A DNA stretch of 18,640 nucleotides from Byssochlamys sp. IMV 00236 (GCA_001931875.2 MSJH02000580.1:1-18640), one strand, 5' to 3'; numbered from the stretch's first letter, positions 1 through 8,805 are shown. A program made the numbers and translations. The notes: generated by a model not told the origin, from the sequence alone.

Positions 1-1483
1 CTTGGAAATAACAAGCAAACTGAAGAATATTGATAAAAAGGATATTGATGCTGTTCAAACCTTTATCAAAACAGTACAAGCAAGAATTCAAGACAAGACC
101 TTCATGCCTCTCAAGTACACTGGCTCTCGAGGATCAAGATACTTCTTTTTACTTCCCCTGTACAAGGTTGATTCCAAGAGCATACAGATTGATGCTCAAG
201 CTTTTTGGAGACTTGCCAAACAATGTGACAACAAGATCAAACCAGGTCAAAAGAATGATAATGACTTAATTTTATGGTACTTTAATGTCTTTGATTTTTC
301 AAAAATAGGCTACAAGACACTTGAAAGCTTGACCTCAAATTCCAAAAAGTTTACGTACGTATGCTTACATGCTTTTTCTTTTGGTCTAAACAAATGTTGT
401 CATTGTAAAAATGTGATCACTACTGATGGCTATGCTGTATCCTTTATGTTTAAGAAAATTGTCTCAATCCAAGATGAACCTAAAAGAGAACCAAAGACAC
501 CCAAGGATTTTGCTGATATCGTTGACGATACTGAAATTTGAGCTGTTGATCCTGGTATATCAACTATCTTTACTGCAATTGACTCTACAGAACATGACCG
601 TGTCCGAACTACAAGCTTGGAAGAATACTATCATTTACGTGGTTACAATCTTGCTACAAGAAGACAAAAAGAACATCAAGAGTGTCATTTAGACGAATTT
701 AAGTATATTAGTGAATTATCTACTTTAAAAACTGCACACTTGACCTCATTTTTACTAGCTGCCTCTACACGTTTACAAAGCTACCAAAGAATTCATAATT
801 ACTACTGTCAAGATAAATGATATGTCGCTTTCTTACATGGTGTGTATTTGAATAACGCTGTGTATGGAACAGGTCTCAAAAGTTAAAGTTCAAGACGTAT
901 ATCAACAAGCAAAAAGGAACTCAAGAAATTGTTAAAAGACTCTTTGACAACAGCAAAAAGTATGGCAAAACAAGCACAGTTGGCGCTAAAGATCAAAACC
1001 CAAACAAAATCAAAGGTGTACCTTTACCTCCTGCTGACCTCCCTTCCTCCTCTCAATGGAAGCGAATCATTGCATTCGGAGATGGTTCTTTTTGTTCAAG
1101 TATGAAAGGAAAACGAGCTGCACCTATTAGACGTATTACTGAAGAAATCAAATGAAAATGCAAATAATCCAACGGGGGGGACCGAATTTGTTTCGGTTGA
1201 CGAGTACTTAACGAGTCAGATATGTAACAAGTGCAAATCCAAACAATTAAATGACATCTCAATTACTGGATCAAAACGAAGAGTACACTCTGTCCTCAAG
1301 TGTAAATCTTGTGGTACGGTTTGGAATCGCGATCTGAACAGTGTATTAAATATATATGGTATCTTTGTTTACAAATCAAAACACGACAATGAAAGTCCTC
1401 CCCCCCCCTTCAAAAGATTAACGGTGCTCCCTGGATTCAATGCGTTGTCTATAACGGTAGTGCATTCCTTAACGTCTCGGTAA
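1..1483 (+). pseudogene. Fanzor (eukaryotic TnpB-like nuclease) relic, 5' truncated, left copy
   Basis: Fanzors are eukaryotic RNA-guided RuvC-type nucleases related to bacterial TnpB and carried by transposons. The reading runs in frame 2 from the window edge; the 'TDGYAVSFMF' block (about 423..452) is typical of the segment before RuvC-I. RuvC-I appears as AVDPGIS (D codon 548..550), the middle RuvC segment as IIAFGDGSF (D codon 1081..1083), then a zinc ribbon with CNKC at 1223..1234 and CKSC at 1301..1312, and RuvC-III as WNRD (D codon 1331..1333). The gene is broken: in-frame TGA at 539..541 and 818..820, a shift into frame 1 around 870..886 (frame-2 stop TAA 884..886), and a return to frame 2 around 1130..1155. 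The C-terminal frame ends at TAA 1481..1483. An AATAAA lies at 1555..1560. The start is beyond the window. Family call is strong; Fanzor1 versus Fanzor2 was not decided. Confidence 0.85.
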
Positions 1484-1738
1484 GTATAAAATGAATATGA
1501 CGTTATTTTTTATTCATTAGTCTTCTAGTTATGTAAAGTTATATCTTGTTATTGAATAAAAAAAAACAACTTAAAGAAGCACTTTGATAAGCCTTTATTT
1601 TATGCTTTCTATAGGATTCAATGCTTTCCATGCCTTTTTTTTTTATTTTCATTCACTTTTATTATCGAAATACTTGTTACATAAAACTATACAAATTAAA
1701 GGAGGGGGGGATATGATTGAAGTAATGCTTTCTTTTTT
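1484..1738. other. Convergent 3' region between Fanzor relic and GT2 gene, left copy
   Basis: AT-rich, with AATAAA at 1555..1560 suited to the Fanzor strand and, on the other strand, AATAAA at 1658..1663 and 1594..1599 suited to the GT2 gene. In active Fanzor or TnpB elements the guide RNA commonly lies at the 3' end of the nuclease gene, so a relic could be here, but I see no structure that proves it. The right-arm equivalent is 16903..17157. Confidence 0.5.
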
Positions 1739-3220
1739 TTATAACAGTGGCTTATGGTGTTCTTGTGATGGTGTTGTTGATGTCGTAGGGGGTGCATAAG
1801 ACCCATCCACGCCCATTTCAATAACCTGCTGTTCTGCAGTAGTGGTAAACGGATCGGCGGTATTCTGATAATATCGTTCTGTTTCCTGATGAAGGGTGTT
1901 CATCTCAATCTTGACGTGTTCCTGCTTTTCTTCCATCTCTTTACCAATGTTGGCAGCCAACTCAGTACCAACACCAGCACGAGTACCCCAGCCGACTTCA
2001 TGTAAAGTAAACAAGGCATAGATCTTCATGATGGCAAAATAATAGTTAAACAAAAGCCAAGCAGGGAGAACCCAGATATCCTGAGGTCGTTTTAAAAAGT
2101 GAGGAACGAGCTTGATAAATCGAGTGATCAAGAGCCAACAGATATAAGAGATTGCAATATTCCAAGCGGGCAAGGGCGGGTTGGTTGGACCTGCATGCTT
2201 TTCTTGAAGAGAGGCAAAGACGCCTACCATGATGGGACCGGCTAATAGGGTGAGAGGGTTGAAGATTTTGTCAACCATGGTGAAGGCAACATAGGGGTGT
2301 CTTCTCCAGATATAACGCTCCATAAAGAGGGAGCGAAAATCGGATCGCCAGGTATTACGAGTCCAACGGAGAACCTGCTTGAGGAAACGCCAATTGTTCT
2401 TGAAGGTCGAGTAGAGTTCGGCTTCATTACAGATTTGAGCATACGTATTCCAGCCATGAGAGACCATCCAACGAGTGAGAAATTTGTCGTCACCAGAATT
2501 GAGAGGATATTTGCCTAACCAGAGATCATTCGTGAAGCAATACTGAAACGCGGGGTCCTTGAGGATCAATGTACGATAAGCGGCAGTACGACCTGATAGG
2601 CAACAGATACCGCCATCGATATGGGTTGAAGCAGCGATTTCGATGTTTCGACTTGTCAATCGGAAACCAGCAAGGATTTCCCAGAGGGTCTGACGTCCAT
2701 TCGGATCGACAGCGTGTACAGTCTGACTGGTGCCTACTCCACCCATCTTGAGATCCTCAAAACAAGCCAGGATATAATCAAGCATAGTTGGTTTCCAGAT
2801 AGCATCATCATCGGAAAAGACAATAATTTCTGTTGTACAGGCGTTAATACCCTCCACCATCTGAAGTCGTTTATTGGCCTTGGGTACTGTCAGCACACGA
2901 ATTTTGGATGGATCGACCTCGTTGGCTAAATCCTGCAGTGGTCCTCTCATCTTTGTTTCGGTGATGATGATGATCTCTTTAGGTTTACAAGCTAGCCAGC
3001 TTTTGGCAGCAATCTTGAATTCTTCTCCGGCATCAATGGTAGGCACAATGATTGTAACATCCTTTTCTGGTATATAGGTTGGATTCGCTTTGGGTAATCT
3101 TGGTCTATAGACAAGCCAAGCTGCTATTTTGATAAAGTACCAGAGGTATCTATAGAAACCAATGATACCAAATGGTAAAAAGAAGGGCAATAAGCCCAAA
3201 TCATCTGTCAAGTATAACAT
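1739..3220 (-). CDS. Membrane GT2 glycosyltransferase (hyaluronan synthase/Cps1-like), left copy
   Basis: A 493-residue, intronless family 2 glycosyltransferase of the hyaluronan synthase/Cps1/fungal Gt2 group. It should use a UDP-sugar to extend a surface polysaccharide from the cytosolic face of a membrane; the product is unknown. Visible features: N-terminal hydrophobic segment (about 9-37), GT-A start 'VTIIVPT' (55-61), the metal-binding SDDDA (136-140), a GDD (243-245) at the catalytic-base position, QVLRW (282-286, the QxxRW motif), and hydrophobic segments near 322-337, 352-370 and 385-405. A conserved GWGTR (410-414) follows; the last 75 residues are polar. All catalytic motifs are intact and length is normal. 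The ATG follows a CT-rich tract typical of genes here. Fungal Gt2 homologues are known to be needed for hyphal growth on solid surfaces in plant pathogens; the same role here is inferred. Confidence 0.88.
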   Translation of the reverse strand: MLYLTDDLGLLPFFLPFGIIGFYRYLWYFIKIAAWLVYRPRLPKANPTYIPEKDVTIIVPTIDAGEEFKIAAKSWLACKPKEIIIITETKMRGPLQDLANEVDPSKIRVLTVPKANKRLQMVEGINACTTEIIVFSDDDAIWKPTMLDYILACFEDLKMGGVGTSQTVHAVDPNGRQTLWEILAGFRLTSRNIEIAASTHIDGGICCLSGRTAAYRTLILKDPAFQYCFTNDLWLGKYPLNSGDDKFLTRWMVSHGWNTYAQICNEAELYSTFKNNWRFLKQVLRWTRNTWRSDFRSLFMERYIWRRHPYVAFTMVDKIFNPLTLLAGPIMVGVFASLQEKHAGPTNPPLPAWNIAISYICWLLITRFIKLVPHFLKRPQDIWVLPAWLLFNYYFAIMKIYALFTLHEVGWGTRAGVGTELAANIGKEMEEKQEHVKIEMNTLHQETERYYQNTADPFTTTAEQQVIEMGVDGSYAPPTTSTTPSQEHHKPLL

Positions 3221-3428
3221 TAAAGAAAGAAGAGAGAGAGAAAGAAGAAAGAAATTTTTTTTTACTGCTGTTATTTTTGTGCTTTTTATTAATTTAGAAA
3301 GATAGGGAGCACATCGAATGTGTGTGTCCCCTGTTTCTCTAAAATGGTTGAATAAAGGTATAAAATGTTTATGTATGTGTAACTACAAGATATTTATAGT
3401 AAGAATATCTAAAAATAAGGTACGTGTG
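3221..3428. promoter_or_regulatory. Intergenic region carrying the GT2 promoter, left copy
   Basis: The 208 bp lie between the end of the NIF-like gene and the GT2 start, both on the minus strand. Next to the GT2 ATG is a CT-rich tract on the coding strand (about 3221..3250). An AATAAA on the coding strand at 3285..3290 fits 3' processing of the NIF-like transcript. The core promoter is not recognisable. The right-arm equivalent is 15213..15420. Confidence 0.5.
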
Positions 3429-4145
3429 TTAAAATCTGACATGTTGATTGGCTGGCTTTACATAATTGAAATCTACTTCATGTCCATCTTTTTCTGATTT
3501 TATAAAATGAAGCACTTTAAACGAATTAAGCTGATGATTGAAAATAGACTTGAAAGGATGATTCATTATGTAATTAGCAACGTTACTTTGATATCTCAAC
3601 ACTTTTAAATAATCAATAATCTGCACCAATTCACACTCTCCGCTTGAACGGAAGCTACTTGAGCCATGAATAAACTCTGTTGGATGAATCACGTTGAATG
3701 GCTGAAGGACTGTCTTGCTCCTTGAGTCATCAAGTAAGATCGTATTCGTCGCATCAAATTCTTCTAATCTCTGCCATACTTTACTCAAATCCTTTATCGT
3801 CGCTGTCTTCCTGCTGTACTCTTCTATACTTAAACCGAATGAGGTACGATCCCAGATGAGAGCAAGTTTAGACTGATGAGATCCAAACATTCGACACATG
3901 AAATTAACTGAATGAGGTTGTGCTGAACTCCATACCATCACTGTGAAATGATCAAAGATGTAGTCAAAGAACTGATCACTAAACGGTCGGACAAACATAG
4001 ATCCGCCTCCTTTCACTCTTGACACAAGTGTTCCATTGAGATCCAAAATGAGTAGTTGCTTTCTTGGTTCTTTCAAAGTAATGGATGCCTGTTTTGCAAT
4101 TTCTAAATAATGTTGACTTGGCTGCAAAATCTGTTTCAATGACAT
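3429..4145 (-). CDS. FCP1/NIF-like HAD-family protein with altered DxDxT motif, left copy
   Basis: A 238-residue protein with the FCP1-homology (NLI-interacting factor, HAD superfamily) fold seen in small CTD phosphatases and Tim50-type proteins. Motif I reads LDLNGTL (34-40), where active phosphatases have DxDxT: the nucleophile position D35 is kept and the second, general acid/base Asp is Asn37. Motif II is VWSSA (71-75); the C-terminal acidic motif is LLDDS (137-141); RPF at 53-55 is also typical. About 85 residues follow without a recognised domain. No signal peptide or membrane segment is evident. The Asn suggests a weakened or lost phosphatase, perhaps a phosphoprotein-binding or other role; this is inference. 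It is transcribed divergently from SEC2, 140 bp apart. Intronless; the ATG is the first in frame. Confidence 0.8.
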   Translation of the reverse strand: MSLKQILQPSQHYLEIAKQASITLKEPRKQLLILDLNGTLVSRVKGGGSMFVRPFSDQFFDYIFDHFTVMVWSSAQPHSVNFMCRMFGSHQSKLALIWDRTSFGLSIEEYSRKTATIKDLSKVWQRLEEFDATNTILLDDSRSKTVLQPFNVIHPTEFIHGSSSFRSSGECELVQIIDYLKVLRYQSNVANYIMNHPFKSIFNHQLNSFKVLHFIKSEKDGHEVDFNYVKPANQHVRF

Positions 4146-4285
4146 TAAGGCTTATTTTTTTAAGGAGAAACAGAAGGAGGGGGCGTAAATAAAAAAAGAC
4201 ACCAAAATTATAAGCTCCCCGTTTTCTCTCTCTCTTTTTCTCTCTTTTTTATTTAATATCCCTTTTTTATACCCCTCTCTTCCCA
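4146..4285. promoter_or_regulatory. Divergent promoter between NIF-like gene and SEC2, left copy
   Basis: Only 140 bp separate the two start codons, so the promoters must overlap. It contains a CT microsatellite (about 4223..4250) and a TATA-like TTTTTTATACCCC just upstream of the SEC2 ATG (about 4264..4276). The right-arm equivalent is 14356..14495. Confidence 0.6.
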
Positions 4286-5772
4286 ATGTCCATTACGACA
4301 ACAACTACTACTACTAATATTACTATTAATACTAGTAAACAAGACTATGACAACCGAATAAAAGTAATACAACTCACAGATAACCAAACTTGTCAGTGTC
4401 AATCTTTTATGTTCAGTCATGATTGTTGTTCAGATTGTAGTCATATCTTCCATAATACTTTTCAGCCCACGCAAACTCAGCTCACTCTTTTACAAAGCCA
4501 GAAGGAGGCTGTTGTCAAGGAAAGACAGGATTTGGATAATAAAATCACGGTATTGAAACAAACGATTGAAGAGAAACAAAGGACTATTCAAAAGACAATA
4601 GACAATGTTGAATCAATGGAACACGACTTGAAGATACTAAAGTTAAAATGTGAGGAAGAAGCAGTTCAGGTCCAAGTGATTCAAAAATCAAAAGAGACAG
4701 TCAAGAAAGAACTGGAAGAACTAAACCAAAAGCTATTTGAGGAAGCAGACAAGATGGTCAATATCGAAAAGAAGGAGCAAGAAAAGATTCGTGAGGAAAA
4801 TAATAAATTACAAAATGCACTAGATGAGGTGCAGGACCAGCTGAAGACGACGTCTAGTCAACTGAAATCATTAAAGAGTCAAATAATGAAGCCTGCCGAG
4901 GTCATGACCATCGATCATCTTTCCCGTGCTCAATTGGAACTGATGATCGCAAACAAGGCGTATACCGGGTTGCAGATGGAAGCTGTAGAAGATGATGCAG
5001 CATTGATGGATTTCAATGACTTTATACAGCAAGCGAGTCATACGCCGCTTAGGAAGCTTCATTTATTAAAATATATGAAGTACTGTATACGAGAAGATAT
5101 TGAGCCCTGTTTACGATTTGGTCCCAACCCTCGTACCACCAGCAAAAAGATAATGGATGCTATCTTAGTCAAGACCTGCTTTGTCGAAGAATGTCCTCAA
5201 GGGTTCGTTAATGAAGAATGCGAACGCCATCTAAAAGAGGAAGCGACGGCCACCTTATGGGAAAGATTTACGAATGGGAGTGTCTTTTTAGGATGCCAAG
5301 CCTGTGGCAGAAAGATAGAAGAAGAAGAAGAAAGAGAGCAAGTGCTAAAGTACAGATTCCGAATATCCTATTTTGACGAATGGGCCTGTGTGGATCGCTA
5401 CTGCCGTGATCGGCTCATGGCCGTCATGGAATTTTACTCGTTGATTAGACATATAAGAGCAGGCTTATACAAGTTTAGATCACTTCATGAATTATATCAA
5501 CAAATGATAAGATTAAGATTACAAATGTTCCTTGCAAGGTATAAAATGAAAACAAAAAGTATAATTTATACTCATCCTAATATAGAATGGGAGCATTGCC
5601 CTATATGCTATCTTCTTGCCAGTTAAACCCTCAGACGATCACAACAGCCTTCCATGGAGAAGAACACGTATTACCTTATTTAAATGAAAGATTATCCAGC
5701 TCAACTGATTCAACAATTACATCTATTTCCACTGTAGAAACAATAAATACACTTACATCCTTACATTCATAA
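4286..5772 (+). CDS. SEC2: SEC2/Rabin8-like Rab guanine-nucleotide exchange factor, two exons, left copy
   Basis: Likely exchange factor that activates a Sec4/Rab8-type GTPase on secretory vesicles in polarised exocytosis. Exons 4286..5538 and 5586..5772 give 479 residues. A long coiled coil spans about 65-200 and contains the Sec2-domain core (about 139-158: ELEELNQKLFEEADKMV). The C-terminal part resembles the conserved Cys-rich end of Rabin8/GRAB: CQAC (337-340), CVDRYCRDRLMAV (368-380), then 'LRLQMFLAR'. The N terminus has a Thr run and a Cys cluster (C36, C38, C47, C48, C51). The 47-nt intron 5539..5585 has a CTAAT branch site just before TAG. Splicing is inferred because it joins LRLQMFLAR to MGALPYML, extending in frame to a Ser/Thr-rich tail; unspliced, the protein would end at 5626 with 446 residues. 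OLA1 is convergent downstream. Confidence 0.82.
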
Positions 5773-6341
5773 TACGCATTGTGTACATACGCATAAACAA
5801 GCCCCCTTCCCCTCTCTCTTTTCTCTAAATATATACGAATAAAGTTTTTATTGGTTATAATAGCTTATCCCCCTTCGGTTCCGGATGAACCGAGTTTCCT
5901 TATTTGTACAGATCATCCCGCTTTCTTAAAAAACGTGGAATAAAATATTCATATTTCCAGCTTGTGTGTCCTAATTGATGGACATGCCACGAGCTCATGG
6001 TCATTCAAAAAGAGGGGGCTAATCGGAAATACGAACTCTAAAAGATATAGAAGCTAGGTCAGACAGCTTTCTTTTCTCAACAACAAAACAAGTGACGAGG
6101 ATATATACAAAAACAAAGCGCTTTTATATCCCTTTTTTTTATCTACGCTGTATTACACTTTATTCATGCATTAATTTCTACTTCCCCCCATCCAGTTTTT
6201 CTCTCTCTTATTCTAGTACATACGGAAGAAATGGAGATGAGGGGGGGGGAGTGATATATTTATTTAACAAAGGTAATAAAGAGAAAGAGAGAGAGAAAAA
6301 AAGAAAGGGAGAGATAAGATGTATACATATGTGAAAGAAGT
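5773..6341. other. Convergent intergenic region SEC2/OLA1, left copy
   Basis: 569 bp with no supported gene. It holds an AATAAA for SEC2 (5838..5843) and, on the minus strand, an AATAAA for OLA1 (6259..6264). There is a small hairpin, CGGTTC-CGGAT-GAACCG (5876..5892), a near-palindrome around GAGCTC (about 5988..6002), G- and CT-rich microsatellites near 6240 and 6280..6310. I see no tRNA, snoRNA or other RNA gene. The right-arm equivalent is 12300..12868. Confidence 0.6.
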
Positions 6342-7646
6342 CTATTTCTTCTTGGCGGGAGCAGTCACGTTGAACTTGAAGTAAATGATATCACCATCTT
6401 CAACAACGTATTCCTTACCCTTTTGCATGTACTTGCCTGCAGCCTTGACAGCAGATTCAGATCCGAGTTCCTTAAGATCTTCATACTTCATGACTTCAGC
6501 CATAATGAAACCACGTTCAAAATCAGTGTGGATGACACCAGCGGCTTGTGGTGCCTTGGTATTCTTACGGATAGTCCAAGCTCTGACTTCATCAGGTCCA
6601 CCAGTAAAGAAGTAGATGAGTTGAAGAGCGGCATAACCATTGACGATGATCTTGGGTAAAACAGAAGGTGCATTGTTCTCCTTTTGGATCTGTTCCTTTT
6701 CTTCAGCACTGGCAAGAGTAAGACGGTATTCGTAAGCACCAGAGTAAGGAATCATCATGTCACCAGGTGAATTTTCGTCGATCCAGGCTTTAATTTTGGG
6801 AAGCCACTTGTTCTTTTTGCGAAGGTAATCCTTTTCACTCAAGTTGGCGAGGTAAATGACAGGCTTGGCAGTAAGAAGGTGGAGGCCATTGATAACTTCG
6901 GCTTCCTTGTTGCTCCAGTTACCGTGACGAACATCCTTACCCTGTTGAACCCATTCGAGAACCTTGGTGACAATAACAGCTTCTTCCTTCTTGGCCTTAT
7001 CGGCAGCATTACCTCCATGACCGAGACGTTTGGCGACGTTGTTCAATTCGGTTGCTTGCTTTGTCAAGAATTCTTCATCCTTCAATCTCAATTCTTCACG
7101 GATGATAGCCATGTCACGAAGGGGTTCCAGCTCTCCTTCGACGTGAATGACATCGGGTTCATCAAATGCACGGACAACATGGAAAATGGCGTCGACAGCT
7201 CTGATGTGAGACAAGAAGGCGTTACCTAAACCAGCACCAGATGCAGCACCCTTGACAAGACCTGCAATATCAATCACTGTCAACTGTTTTCAGGGTTAGT
7301 TTTTTTTTCTTTATATTTATTCTCTTTCAACTTACAAATGCAGGGATTTCCTTTGCAGGCTTATAGTGTTGACATAACCAATCGAAACGAGCATCGGGAA
7401 CAGCAACACGGGATTCTTCAGGGTCTATATAAAAAGAATAAAAGTAAGCAACAGTGTGGTCAGACTATTGATAAACTTACCAATGGTACAGAAAGGATAG
7501 TTTTCAGCAGCAGCAGAGGCATTGGTAAGGGCGTTAAAGAAGGTGGATTTACCAACGTTGGGAAGACCAACAACACCAATCTTCAAATTGTTGGAAGGAC
7601 GTCCAAGCAATACCTTTTCTTCTTTAACAGCCTTCTTGGGTGGCAT
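6342..7646 (-). CDS. OLA1: Obg-like ATPase 1 (YchF family), three exons, left copy
   Basis: A P-loop ATPase of the TRAFAC Obg/YchF group, cytosolic, associated with ribosomes and stress responses. Exons on the minus strand are 7646..7481, 7424..7336 and 7283..6342, with introns of 56 nt (7480..7425) and 52 nt (7335..7284). The product is 398 residues, close to yeast and human OLA1 (394-396). Walker A is GLPNVGKST (27-35), G3 is DIAGLVKGA (90-98), and the G4 position is NLSE (232-235) instead of NKxD, the change linked to ATP preference in this family. A coiled-coil region lies around 140-190 and a C-terminal TGS domain around 307-391. The start MPPKK matches the family N terminus; the frame is open further upstream, but that part is AT-rich 5' flank. 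All key motifs are intact. Confidence 0.95.
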
Positions 7647-7824
7647 ATCTAAATAAAGTGAGATGAATAAAAAAAGAACCAAATTACAAGGTGCTTTAGA
7701 ACACTCACTGTTTTTTTTAAAAAAATAAGAGAGAGAGAGTGAGTGAGACTTGACAGTTGTAAAAATTTTAAGTCTTTTTTGAAGTCCGGCTCCGAGTTTT
7801 TGATTATAGGATTTTAGTCTAAAA

Positions 7825-7941
7825 TGAGACGATTGGATATTCATTTTGAGACGATCTGGTAATAAAAATGAGACGATTTTCACTTTTTTTGGGACATGTA
7901 CGACATAAAAATGAGACGAACTACTTTTCGTTTTGAGACAC
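7825..7941 (+). repeat. Degenerate 22-bp-period array with TGAGACGA core, left copy
   Basis: Six copies of TGAGACGA or a variant (such as TGGGACAT and TGAGACAC) are spaced 22, 22, 21, 22 and 22 bp. Most are preceded by AAAA or TTTT. The regular spacing, about two helical turns, suggests protein-binding sites such as subterminal repeats of a transposon or a regulator's array. Confidence 0.75.
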
Positions 7942-8005
7942 TTTTTTTGGATGCATTTATTTACAGTGATTTGCGTTTAAAAATCAAGATTTTCTTAAAT
8001 AGAAA

Positions 8006-8069
8006 TCAAACTTTTTATTTGACCAATCAACAATTTCTTAATACGTTCAAACTTTTTCCGGCCAATCAA
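8006..8069 (+). repeat. Imperfect direct repeat with CCAAT motifs, left copy
   Basis: Two units starting at 8006 and 8047, 41 bp apart, share TCAAACTTTTT and, a few bases on, CCAATCAA. CCAAT boxes are common promoter elements in fungi, bound by the HAP/NF-Y complex. The right-arm equivalent is 10572..10635. Confidence 0.6.
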
Positions 8070-8225
8070 TTTTTTCCAATTTTTATAAATCTATTCAAGC
8101 ATCTTTATCTTGGATAATAATAAACAAAAGTTTATTTGTGAAGTATTCGAGTTCCCGTAAGTCACAGGAGTATCTACCTTTTGCCAAAATGATGTCACAA
8201 GAAAAAAAATTAAAGTGTCGCGCTG

Positions 8226-8291
8226 TGAAAAAATAAACCAGGTTCAATGAAAAAATGAGCCGGGTTCAACGAAAAAATGAACCGGGTTCAG
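8226..8291 (+). repeat. Three tandem 22-bp units with CCGGGTTCAA core, left copy
   Basis: Three head-to-tail units (8226..8247, 8248..8269, 8270..8291) are built as GAAAAAATGARCCGGGTTCA with few differences; the first unit has ACCAGGTTCAA. They have the same 22-bp period and a similar AAAAATGAR start as the array at 7825..7941, so the two arrays may be related. Confidence 0.85.
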
Positions 8292-8340
8292 TAAAGCAGT
8301 TAATCTGCTTTTTCATTCCAGCACATAATGAGCATAACTC

Positions 8341-8805
8341 GTGATCAAGCTGTTTGCAGGTTTTTTTTGTGAAGACTATAGCAAGGAAAATGCAGCAAGA
8401 TTGTCTAAAAGGATCGAAGAATTAGGCACTTTCGACGTGTGTTATGAAAATGATTCTAAACGACCTGTTCTGGTGCATTTAAGCTTTATTCGGAACGATC
8501 CGACAACTTTTAAACGTTATCTAAGTGAATACTCAGATGTGGACCTTGAGGATAAAGCAGGAGCAAAAGCTGAACTTGGTAAGCACTGAAAGACACATGA
8601 TATTTCTCATATTTTGAGCTAAAATTTTAATTTAGTTACAGAACGACAAGTAATCATGTTTCTAAATGAGGTTTACAAAACTACAAATCCTAAAAATGAA
8701 GCTCTCTATTCTATGCAACAAATTGAAACTAAAGAAGTCTATGAATCGGTTATTTCAAAAGCTGAATTCATGAGCAAGAAATCTGAAATAGGATTTGCAA
8801 GTTGA
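8341..8805 (+). CDS. Unrecognised protein, two exons, 5' end uncertain
   Basis: I do not recognise this protein. Exon 1 is 8341..8578 and exon 2 is 8636..8805, separated by a 57-nt intron (8579..8635, GTAAGC...TTTAG) whose removal keeps the frame open. About 135 residues result, charged and soluble-looking. The frame begins at GTG; a TAA lies two codons upstream and there is no in-frame ATG, so the true start is probably in an upstream exon or lost. After the stop at 8803..8805 a one-base shift would open a further 20 codons, a possible sign of decay, but that stretch overlaps the start of the next gene. The gene crosses the arm/spacer border at 8471 without disturbance. A transposon-borne gene is possible from context only. 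Confidence 0.45.

Larger units (their letters stand above)
7647..8340. promoter_or_regulatory. Upstream region of OLA1, with repeats and CCAAT motifs, left copy
   Basis: 694 bp without a supported gene. Nearest OLA1 it has CT/GA-rich DNA (about 7690..7750) that probably belongs to the 5' untranslated region. Farther out come a 22-bp-period array (7825..7941), three CCAAT motifs (8023..8027, 8062..8066, 8076..8080) and a second 22-bp array (8226..8291). The CCAAT motifs read toward the gene at 8341 and could be its promoter. The right-arm equivalent is 10301..10994. Confidence 0.6.
1..8471 (+). repeat. Left arm of an 8.47-kb inverted repeat
   Basis: This arm is the reverse complement of 10170..18640, with base i matching base 18641-i. 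All reading frames occur twice with mirrored coordinates and identical products, and homopolymers agree too (for example seven G near 1173 and nine C near 1399 have equal counterparts in the right arm). Identity stops sharply after base 8471: base 8472 is G, whereas the mirrored position 10169 would require C and has T. The arm contains host genes, so it is not an ordinary transposon terminal repeat. It begins inside a Fanzor-like gene, so its true outer limit cannot be seen. Confidence 0.97.

Noticed and set aside
426..820. Separate small genes at 426..692 and 617..820
   Set aside because: 617..820 is the Fanzor segment between its two stops, and 426..692 is an out-of-frame shadow of it.
6879..7229. 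116-codon frame antisense to OLA1 (and mirror 11412..11762)
   Set aside because: Shadow of the OLA1 coding strand with no independent motif.
7647..7883. N-terminal extension of OLA1 upstream of MPPKK
   Set aside because: The frame stays open but is composed of CT-rich leader and repeat DNA; family members start close to MPPKK and the total length then fits.
7896..8117. 73-codon open frame across the repeat array (and mirror 10524..10745)
   Set aside because: Low-complexity product rich in F, N and L that coincides with the repeats and CCAAT DNA; no domain and no splice support.
8226..8291. tRNA genes or Pol III B boxes suggested by GGTTCAA in the 22-bp units
   Set aside because: No acceptor, D or anticodon stems surround them; the motif repeats only because the unit is tandem.
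7825..8291. CRISPR-like array
   Set aside because: The period is 22 bp in total, with no room for repeat plus spacer, and the genome is eukaryotic.
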